From Lachnoclostridium sp. UBA7097 (GTDB lineage Bacteria > Bacillota > Clostridia > Lachnospirales > Lachnospiraceae): a stretch of DNA of 6,054 nucleotides. Below are positions 1-4,973 of this stretch, in pieces. The notes under the pieces were generated by a model. The model was not told where the DNA came from, did no database searches, and worked only from the letters and a program-made list of their open reading frames with translations. Position numbers and translations under genes: made by a program. Positions within the stretch are counted from its first letter, which is position 1, and every line of letters begins with the position of its first letter. The stretch is taken from the NCBI GenBank assembly GCA_002499945.1, contig DKYP01000187.1:1097-7150 (forward strand), read 5' to 3'.

Positions 1-635
1 AAATATCCTCCAAGTGCATAAAGAAAAATTCCATTTAATAATGTCCTAAGGTCTGGTATTAAACCATCTGCCAGACCCCCTGTCCAGCCAAACTGTATAA
101 ATGCAAAAATAACTATAAGGAATGAAATATATCTTTTATTATCAATTTTTTGTAAAAAACTATTTAAAAACAGCACTGCTATGAGTATTACTGCATAGTA
201 ATATCCAACAAACCATGACATTGAATTAAAAACCTGGATATTAACCAGATTAAGAAAAGTATTACCCCCCCCCATGCGGAAACACACTGTTGAGGCTATT
301 GTCAGAACTATTGAAGCAAATCCTAACTGGTACAACAGTTTTTTTGAAATTTTTACTATATCAATATTTTTCCCTTTTTCAACCATAAAATATCCAGAAA
401 TCAATATAAATATAACATTCCCTACAATTCCAAATGTATTCATCATATCAAGAAGCATTAATTTCTTGTAAAATACCGGATAGTTAAATAAACCATTTCC
501 AAGCCTTTCCATTGAACTCCTGTCTGTAAGCTGTACATTTACGCAATGGCATACTATGTGGTATAAAATAATCATTAGCATTGCCATACTACGTAATAAT
601 TCAATATTTGAATTTCTTGTCTTTCTCTTTTCCAT
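1..635 (-). CDS. Acyltransferase 3 family integral membrane protein (5' part, runs off window)
   Basis: Translating the minus strand from the ATG at 633-635 gives 211 codons without a stop up to the window edge, so the C-terminus is missing. An AGGAGG at 640-645, four bases upstream, supports the start. The N-terminus has the family pattern N-x-E-L-L-R (residues 10-15) followed by A18 and H26 inside the first membrane segment. A second hydrophobic segment ends in ISGYF (79-83). More hydrophobic stretches lie near 104-118, 139-158 and 168-183, with a WFVGYYY motif at 141-147. These are hallmarks of acyltransferase-3 (Acyl_transf_3) proteins, which usually move acetyl or other acyl groups onto cell-surface glycans or exopolysaccharide; the substrate here is unknown. 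The gene lies 121 bases downstream of aspS on the same strand, and I see no convincing promoter between them. Codons 121-124 contain a G9 run that could make expression switchable. Confidence 0.85.
   Translation of the reverse strand, partial: MEKRKTRNSNIELLRSMAMLMIILYHIVCHCVNVQLTDRSSMERLGNGLFNYPVFYKKLMLLDMMNTFGIVGNVIFILISGYFMVEKGKNIDIVKISKKLLYQLGFASIVLTIASTVCFRMGGGNTFLNLVNIQVFNSMSWFVGYYYAVILIAVLFLNSFLQKIDNKRYISFLIVIFAFIQFGWTGGLADGLIPDLRTLLNGIFLYALGGY
265..273 (-). repeat. G9 mononucleotide tract inside the acyltransferase gene
   Basis: Nine consecutive C on the plus strand read as nine G in the coding strand. In the present length they encode M121 (last base) and G122-G124, in frame with both sides. 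Gaining one G gives a TAA stop immediately after G124. Losing one G gives a stop at 188-190, after 148 residues. Such a long G run stands out in this AT-rich sequence. The tract lies in a predicted loop between two membrane segments, where a short glycine run would be tolerated. A sequencing-length error at the homopolymer cannot be excluded, but the frame stays open as given. Confidence 0.9.
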
Positions 636-682
636 TTTTCCTCCTGAATTTTTTTAAATATACACGCAAAAATACACCTTAA

Positions 683-727
683 TTATGCAGCTTGTTACGG
701 AAATAACATTTATAACAGGCTGCATAA
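683..727 (-). terminator. Hairpin between aspS and the acyltransferase gene, possible weak terminator
   Basis: A 15-base inverted repeat (683-697 against 713-727) has one C-A mismatch in the RNA and a 15-base loop. It lies 29 bases past the aspS stop. No U-run follows directly on either strand; the nearest, five U in the minus-strand RNA, begins about 11 bases beyond the stem. It may therefore be a weak terminator, an attenuator or an RNA-stability element rather than a full stop. Some read-through into the acyltransferase gene is plausible, because no clear separate promoter was found. Confidence 0.45.
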
Positions 728-756
728 ATTTATTTATGTGTAAAGCTATTTCAATA

Positions 757-2508
757 TTACTGCCTTACCTTAATATGGACTTCCCTTAACTGCTGTTCTG
801 TAACTTCATTTGGTGCACCACACATAAGGTCCTGTGCATTTCCATTCATAGGGAATGGTATAACCTCACGTATATTTTCTTCATTAAGAAGAAGCATTAT
901 CATCCTGTCAACGCCCGGAGCCATGCCTGCATGTGGTGGTGCACCGTACTGGAATGCATTATATAATGCACCAAACTTCTCTTTTAAATCTTCCTCTGTA
1001 TATCCTGCAATTTCAAATGCTTTAACCATAATATCAAGGTTATGGTTACGTACCGCACCTGATGAAAGTTCAACACCATTGCATACAATATCATACTGGT
1101 ATGCAAGTATTTCTGAAGGCTCTTTTTCATTTAATGCAGAAAGCCCGCCCTGTGGCATTGAAAACGGATTGTGTGTAAATATATATTTCTTCTGTTCCAT
1201 ATCATATTCATACATAGGGAAATCATTAATATAACAGAAACGGTATGAATTTTTTTCAATTAATCCAAGCTTTTCACCAAGCTCTGTCCTTATCTGCCCT
1301 GCATATAACGCTGCAAGTTCTTCCCTGTCTGCTATAAAGAAAATGGTATCCCCTGCTTCAAGCCCTGCTATATCTGCAATTTCACTTTTCATATCATCAG
1401 GGATAAACTTATCAATAGGTCCTTTATATGTCTTATCTTCTTTTACTTCAAGATAGCCAAGCCCGCCCATTCCTATTGACTGTGCAAATTTAAGTAGTTT
1501 CTCATGGAAGCCTTTTGACATATCTGCATGTACCTTTATTGCACGTACTGTTTTTCCGTGGAATGGTTTAAATGTGCATCTCTGGAAGAAATCTGTTACA
1601 TCAACAATCTTTAACGGGTTACGTAAATCAGGCTTGTCTGTCCCAAATTCAAGCATTGCCTGTTTATAGCTTATTACCGGGTAAGGTGCTTTTGTTACCT
1701 CAAAGCCTTCTGGTGCAAATTTTTCAAATGTTGCTGATAAAACTTCTTCACCTGTCTTAAATACATCTTCCTGTGTTGCAAATGCCATTTCAAAGTCAAG
1801 CTGGTAGAACTCCCCCGGTGAACGGTCTGCACGTGCATCTTCATCGCGGAAGCATGGCGCTATCTGGAAATACTTATCAAACCCTGATACCATAAGAAGC
1901 TGTTTATACTGCTGTGGTGCCTGCGGAAGTGCATAAAACTTTCCTTTAAACTTACGGGAAGGCACTATATAATCCCTTGCGCCTTCAGGTGATGAGGCAC
2001 AAAGTATTGGTGTCTGTATCTCCAGAAAGCCCAGCTCTGTCATTTTCTGCCTTAAAAAGCTGATAACATTTGAACGGAAAAGCATACTGTCACGCACCTT
2101 AGCATTGCGCAAATCAAGATAACGGTATTTAAGGCGTACATCTTCCCTTGTTTCTTTAGAAGTCATAATTTCAAAAGGAAGCTGCCTGTATACCCTTCCA
2201 AGTATCTCTACTTTATGGGCTTCAAGCTCTATAGTACCTGTAGGTATCTTAGGATTATAAGTCTCCTCGTCACGGTGTTCTATAACACCTTCAATGCTTA
2301 TGCAGTCCTCCTTGCTTATGCCGTCAAGAAGTGATGTATCACGCATAACAACCTGCATTACGCCATACATGTCCCTTAAATCAATAAAAGACACCCCGCC
2401 ATGGTCACGTATATTTTCAACCCAGCCTGCCAGTTTCAAGTCTTTTCCAACATCACTTTCACTCACATTGTCAAGTGTAACATCACGGTAAATATTTGAT
2501 ATATTCAT
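757..2508 (-). CDS. aspS: Aspartyl-tRNA synthetase, possibly non-discriminating
   Basis: This 583-residue class II synthetase has the normal length for bacterial AspRS and charges tRNA with aspartate in the cytosol. An N-terminal OB-fold anticodon-binding domain (about 1-105) includes WVENIRDHGG and FIDLRD. The flipping-loop segment SPEGARDYIVPSR lies at 173-185. Motif 2 runs from FRDED (220-224) through RADRSPGEFYQLDFEM. A GAD insertion domain spans about 280-410. Motif 3, GMAPGVDRM, is at 528-536 with the ATP-binding arginine at 535. Motif 2 has SPGEF where the common form has QPEF; from memory this also occurs in other AspRS lineages. His36 in RDHGG matches the His found at this place in non-discriminating enzymes, which also make Asp-tRNA(Asn). 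GGAGG at 2516-2520, seven bases from the ATG, supports the start. A T-box leader with a probable Asn specifier lies upstream. Confidence 0.97.
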   Translation of the reverse strand: MNISNIYRDVTLDNVSESDVGKDLKLAGWVENIRDHGGVSFIDLRDMYGVMQVVMRDTSLLDGISKEDCISIEGVIEHRDEETYNPKIPTGTIELEAHKVEILGRVYRQLPFEIMTSKETREDVRLKYRYLDLRNAKVRDSMLFRSNVISFLRQKMTELGFLEIQTPILCASSPEGARDYIVPSRKFKGKFYALPQAPQQYKQLLMVSGFDKYFQIAPCFRDEDARADRSPGEFYQLDFEMAFATQEDVFKTGEEVLSATFEKFAPEGFEVTKAPYPVISYKQAMLEFGTDKPDLRNPLKIVDVTDFFQRCTFKPFHGKTVRAIKVHADMSKGFHEKLLKFAQSIGMGGLGYLEVKEDKTYKGPIDKFIPDDMKSEIADIAGLEAGDTIFFIADREELAALYAGQIRTELGEKLGLIEKNSYRFCYINDFPMYEYDMEQKKYIFTHNPFSMPQGGLSALNEKEPSEILAYQYDIVCNGVELSSGAVRNHNLDIMVKAFEIAGYTEEDLKEKFGALYNAFQYGAPPHAGMAPGVDRMIMLLLNEENIREVIPFPMNGNAQDLMCGAPNEVTEQQLREVHIKVRQ

Positions 2509-2537
2509 ATTTATACCTCCATTCTTTTAATACTGCC

Positions 2538-2551
2538 CAGGAAGCTTCCTG
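2538..2551. repeat. 14-bp perfect palindrome in the aspS leader
   Basis: CAGGAAGCTTCCTG reads the same on both strands. It lies between the T-box terminator and the aspS ribosome binding site, so it is transcribed only when the T-box reads through. A nearby GCTTTCC on the minus strand could pair instead with GGAAGC, giving a competing small hairpin. Its role is unknown; it might be a processing or stability hairpin in the mature 5' end. Confidence 0.5.
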
Positions 2552-2577
2552 CCTTGGAAAGCTGGCTGTTTTAAGAC

Positions 2578-2609
2578 AAAAAAACGTCCCAGGCCAAAAG
2601 CCCAGGACG
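2578..2609 (-). terminator. T-box-controlled intrinsic terminator of the aspS leader
   Basis: In the minus-strand RNA, CGUCCUGGGC (2600-2609) pairs with GCCUGGGACG (2585-2594) over ten base pairs, including tandem U-G and G-U wobbles, around a five-base loop. Seven U follow directly (2578-2584). Its 5' arm overlaps the 3' arm of the antiterminator, so the two folds exclude each other. Confidence 0.93.
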
Positions 2610-2638
2610 GAAATTATATTATCCGCGGTACCACCCGG
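2602..2638 (-). promoter_or_regulatory. T-box antiterminator element
   Basis: In the minus-strand RNA, CCGGG (2634-2638) pairs with CCUGG (2602-2606) and GCGG (2623-2626) pairs with CCGU (2607-2610). This leaves the seven-base bulge UGGUACC that receives the tRNA acceptor end. The bulge reads UGGU, so the tRNA discriminator base would be A, or G through a wobble. The fold shares bases 2602-2609 with the terminator's 5' arm. Confidence 0.88.
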
Positions 2639-2873
2639 TTTACTGTAAAAACAGTCCCTCTATGCCATAACAAAACCTGGCTGCTGTCTGTCGTGCAGCA
2701 TACGGCTCACCTACTAAATATACTATATCTTTCAGATTGCAGCTGTACAGGCATATACAAATACATGCCCTGGAGTGTTTTTCACATAAATTCACTTTAT
2801 GAAGATTCCACCATCCTTCACTCTCTGCTAACGATAAGTTATGTTACTCCTCTCCGTCATCGCCATTGTCCTG

Positions 2874-2902
2874 ATTATATATTACCATTTTATTATTGTC
2901 AA
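2874..2902 (-). promoter_or_regulatory. Consensus housekeeping promoter of aspS leader
   Basis: On the minus strand a perfect TTGACA (2897-2902) and a perfect TATAAT (2874-2879) are separated by exactly 17 bases. Transcription would start near 2867, a few bases before T-box stem I. The -35 box begins two bases past the degV stop, so aspS has its own strong promoter with the T-box as the brake. Confidence 0.93.
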
Positions 2903-2904
2903 TA

Positions 2905-3819
2905 TTATCCGCAATATTCAAAACGCTTTACAAGGCCAACACCTATTGCATAAGGGCCTGTGTGCACACAGATTGTAGCACCTATCTGTACAAGGTCTGC
3001 GCCATCCCCTGCGCCCATCTCCATTAACGCTTCATCAACCATTTTTTTATACTGTTCCCCTTCCTGCCTGTCATATCCAAAACCAACAGCATAGGCATAG
3101 TTTTCCGGGTCTTCCCCGTTCTCTTTAAAATATGATTTAAGAAGCTCTATAGTTTTAAGCATGGATTTCTTGCGGCTTCTTGCAACCCCTGATGAATCTA
3201 TCGAACCACCTTCAAGCGTTATAAGCGGCTTAAGGTTTAAAACACTTCCTGCAATCCCTGCAACCTTCCCTATACGTCCACCGTGCTGTAAATAATCAAG
3301 GTCTCCCACAGTGAAAAATATCCTTGCTGTATCCCTCATTTGCCCTTTTAATATCCTTACATTCTCTTCAAAGCTATACCCCTGCTGCTGCATCCTGGCT
3401 GCCTCAATTGCATATAAACGCTGGTATACTGTAGCACCATATGAATTAACCACCTCAATCTTTGCATCAGGGTAATCTTCACAAATAATTTCTTTAGCAT
3501 TGACAGCAGAGTTATATGAACCACTTAAAGAAGTAGTTATACAGATACATATAACTGCCCTTCCCGCTTCAATATGCGGAAGGAAAGCATCCACATAATT
3601 CTGCACAGAAGGAAGGGAAGTCTTAGGATAACGCTTTGGAGCCGCAACCATTTTTTCATAAACATCCCTTATAGCTATCTCCTCAATTTCCTTATAATAC
3701 TTTTCTTCATCAAATGAAACAAAAAATGGTACTACTTCTATATTATATTTTTCCTTTAAACCTGCTTCCAAATCACATGAACTGTCGCTTATAATCTGAT
3801 ACTCCATATAAATAACCAT
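2905..3819 (-). CDS. DegV family protein (fatty-acid-binding)
   Basis: This 304-residue protein has the full DegV fold length. Visible family motifs in order are DSSCDL (12-17), KTSLPS (66-71), TTSLSGSYNSA (95-105), LDYLQHGGRIGK (174-185) with LNLKP (195-199), and HTGPYAIGVGL (286-296). DegV proteins bind a long-chain fatty acid in a cleft. In some Firmicutes, family members (FakB) present fatty acids to the FakA kinase; no fakA-like gene is in this window, so the exact role is open. AGGA at 3825-3828 sits five bases from the ATG at 3817-3819. A second ATG at 3805-3807, giving the more usual MEYQIISDSS start, is an alternative. There is no terminator between degV and the aspS leader, so degV transcripts would run into the T-box. 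Confidence 0.93.
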   Translation of the reverse strand: MVIYMEYQIISDSSCDLEAGLKEKYNIEVVPFFVSFDEEKYYKEIEEIAIRDVYEKMVAAPKRYPKTSLPSVQNYVDAFLPHIEAGRAVICICITTSLSGSYNSAVNAKEIICEDYPDAKIEVVNSYGATVYQRLYAIEAARMQQQGYSFEENVRILKGQMRDTARIFFTVGDLDYLQHGGRIGKVAGIAGSVLNLKPLITLEGGSIDSSGVARSRKKSMLKTIELLKSYFKENGEDPENYAYAVGFGYDRQEGEQYKKMVDEALMEMGAGDGADLVQIGATICVHTGPYAIGVGLVKRFEYCG

Positions 3820-3893
3820 GCCTTTCCTTTAAATTATGGGATTGCAAACTACATATATTTTTAATAATTACGCAATGTGGTTTTTATTTCTAC

Positions 3894-3921
3894 ATTGTAA
3901 CATATTCTATATGGTTGTCAA
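3894..3921 (-). promoter_or_regulatory. degV promoter
   Basis: On the minus strand TTGACA (3916-3921) and TACAAT (3894-3899) are spaced by 16 bases. Transcription would start near 3888 and give a leader of about 70 bases before the degV ATG. Confidence 0.82.
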
Positions 3922-3949
3922 TAGGTAACAAAACTGTATTATGCCTGTT

Positions 3950-3965
3950 TGGTAACTTTTTACCA
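3950..3965. promoter_or_regulatory. Inverted repeat in the degV-sortase intergenic region, possible operator
   Basis: TGGTAA (3950-3955) and TTACCA (3960-3965) form a 6-bp inverted repeat around CTTT. A further copy of GGTAAC lies at 3924-3929, directly upstream of the degV -35 box. This arrangement of half-sites could be a regulator binding region, but I do not recognise the regulator, and short AT-rich repeats also arise by chance. Confidence 0.3.
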
Positions 3966-3970
3966 GAAGA

Positions 3971-3985
3971 AACAAACGTTTCCAA
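3971..3985 (-). promoter_or_regulatory. cre-like site (possible CcpA operator)
   Basis: The minus strand reads TTGGAAACGTTTGTT. It matches the catabolite-responsive consensus WTGNAANCGNWNNCW at all defined places except the C near its 3' end, which is T here. The core AAACGTTT is palindromic. The site lies about 50 bases upstream of the degV -35 box and about 30 bases upstream of the probable sortase -35 box. It is a candidate only. Confidence 0.25.
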
Positions 3986-4016
3986 AATAAATATGCATTA
4001 AATTCCTTTGTATAAC

Positions 4017-4045
4017 TTGCAATAATCCAAAAACCAGTGTATACT
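4017..4045 (+). promoter_or_regulatory. Probable promoter of the sortase operon
   Basis: TTGCAA (4017-4022) and TATACT (4040-4045) have a 17-base spacer. The -35 box matches consensus at 4 of 6 and the -10 box at 5 of 6. Transcription would start near 4052, giving a leader of about 60 bases. A TTGACT at about 4047 has no good -10 partner at the right spacing. Confidence 0.55.
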
Positions 4046-4080
4046 TTTGACTATATAACTGCAATGATATTCAAAAGAAT

Positions 4081-4104
4081 ACCACCAGCAGGCTGGATAG
4101 TGGT
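4081..4104 (+). promoter_or_regulatory. Leader hairpin overlapping the weak sortase ribosome binding site
   Basis: ACCA (4081-4084) can pair with TGGT (4101-4104), and CCAG (4085-4088) with CTGG (4093-4096), around CAGG, with ATAG bulged. The only Shine-Dalgarno-like sequence before the ATG is GGTGA (4102-4106), six bases away and partly inside this stem. Weak, partly hidden initiation would keep the membrane enzyme low compared with its substrate, which has a strong AAGGAGG. Confidence 0.35.
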
Positions 4105-4112
4105 GAATATAT

Positions 4113-4973
4113 ATGGACAGGCAAGTAAATGACAAACTAATGCAGGATAAAATTAACCATCTGGCAAAAGAAAATGAAACTCTTAAACTTATGGTTAAGA
4201 AACAACAAAAAAAACACAAGCGCCGTAATATAGTTGGAATAATACTGATTGTTACAGGACTGCTCTTCCTTGGTATTTTAATTTATGGCGAATATAAAGG
4301 ATATTTAAGCGCAAGGAAAGTTAAAAAACTACAGGAACAGAGAGCCGCAGGGTATACTGGCACAGATATATCCCAGACAGATATACTACCTGAATACCGC
4401 AAAATGTATGAAACCAATTCTGACCTTATAGGATGGATTGTTATTGATGGTACAGATATTAACTATCCAGTGGTACAAAGCAAAGTTTACCAGGAATTTT
4501 ACCTTGACCATAATTTTGATGGTGAAGAAGATGATTCAGGTTCTATATTTGCAGATGCCAGAAATGATGTACTGTTTCCCGATGACAATATTATTATTTA
4601 TGGGCATAATATGAAGAATGGTTCTATGTTTGGCACATTGCAGTATTACCTGGACAAAAATTATTATAACCAGCACAGCAAAATTTATTTTGATACATTG
4701 TATAAGCATGGCGTATACGAAATAGCAGTTACCGGCCTGTCAAAGATATCCGAAGAAAGTGATAATACATTTAAATATTATGACTTCATTAATGCGGACA
4801 ATAAGAAAGCATTCAAGAAATATGTGGAGAATATTAAGAAACTTGAAGCATATGATACTGGTGTAAGCCTTGAGTATGGTGATAAACTTATTACCCTCTC
4901 CACATGCAACAGCGTAGAAAAAGATGGAAGGCTATTTATAGTAGCCAAGGAGGTCAAAAATGAACAAGATTAA
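4113..4973 (+). CDS. Class B sortase (transpeptidase)
   Basis: This 286-residue type II membrane protein would cut a PxTG-type sorting signal between T and G and join the substrate to the peptidoglycan cross-bridge. The catalytic set is visible: His165 in YGHNMKNGSMFG, Cys265 in TLSTCNS and Arg273 in DGRLFIVAK. The NYPVVQ segment (117-122) and the YGHNMKxGSMF form are typical of class B. One membrane segment (about 40-58) follows a basic stretch, KKHKRR. The cytoplasmic N-terminus (about 8-34) has a heptad pattern M10, I14, L17, N21, L24, V28, suggesting a short coiled coil. The ATG follows a weak GGTGA. The 3' end overlaps the substrate gene by 14 bases, pointing to a two-gene operon with translational coupling. 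The gene resembles srtB by class; I leave the symbol blank because family naming is loose in Clostridia. Confidence 0.93.
   Translation: MDRQVNDKLMQDKINHLAKENETLKLMVKKQQKKHKRRNIVGIILIVTGLLFLGILIYGEYKGYLSARKVKKLQEQRAAGYTGTDISQTDILPEYRKMYETNSDLIGWIVIDGTDINYPVVQSKVYQEFYLDHNFDGEEDDSGSIFADARNDVLFPDDNIIIYGHNMKNGSMFGTLQYYLDKNYYNQHSKIYFDTLYKHGVYEIAVTGLSKISEESDNTFKYYDFINADNKKAFKKYVENIKKLEAYDTGVSLEYGDKLITLSTCNSVEKDGRLFIVAKEVKNEQD

Larger units (their letters stand above)
2578..2867 (-). promoter_or_regulatory. T-box riboswitch leader of aspS, probable Asn (AAC) specifier
   Basis: The minus strand carries the diagnostic T-box GGGTGGTACCGCGG (2623-2636) just before a terminator. Stem I is recognisable. 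GGAGT (2846-2850) pairs with ACTCC (2772-2776), and ACATAA (2839-2844) pairs with TTATGT (2784-2789). They enclose an internal loop whose 3' side reads GAAAAAC. This fits the usual GAA-N-codon-A layout with codon AAC (2777-2779), which pairs with tRNA-Asn anticodon GUU. No GAC or GAT is present in this loop. The apical part has AGAGAG and GGATGGTGGAA, as in typical stem I distal elements. A hairpin at 2750-2769 and a stem III-like hairpin at 2642-2655 follow. In the family, uncharged tRNA binds codon and UGGN bulge and stabilises the antiterminator. The 5' end is estimated from the promoter. Confidence 0.93.

Noticed and set aside
274..471. Plus-strand open frame of 65 codons starting next to the C9 tract
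   Set aside because: It lies opposite the acyltransferase reading frame, which has family motifs and a strong ribosome site; the plus frame has no SD and no recognisable content.
923..1234. Plus-strand open frame of 103 codons
   Set aside because: It is antisense to the conserved motif 3 region of aspS and has no ribosome site; the same applies to the other short plus frames inside aspS.
2693..2953. Plus-strand open frame of 86 codons opposite the aspS leader
   Set aside because: The stretch is fully explained by the T-box, its promoter and the degV 3' end on the other strand.
3998..4219. Minus-strand Cys/Phe-rich open frame of 73 codons
   Set aside because: It overlaps the sortase promoter and the start of the sortase gene and has no SD; the composition is the mirror of the Lys-rich sortase N-terminus.
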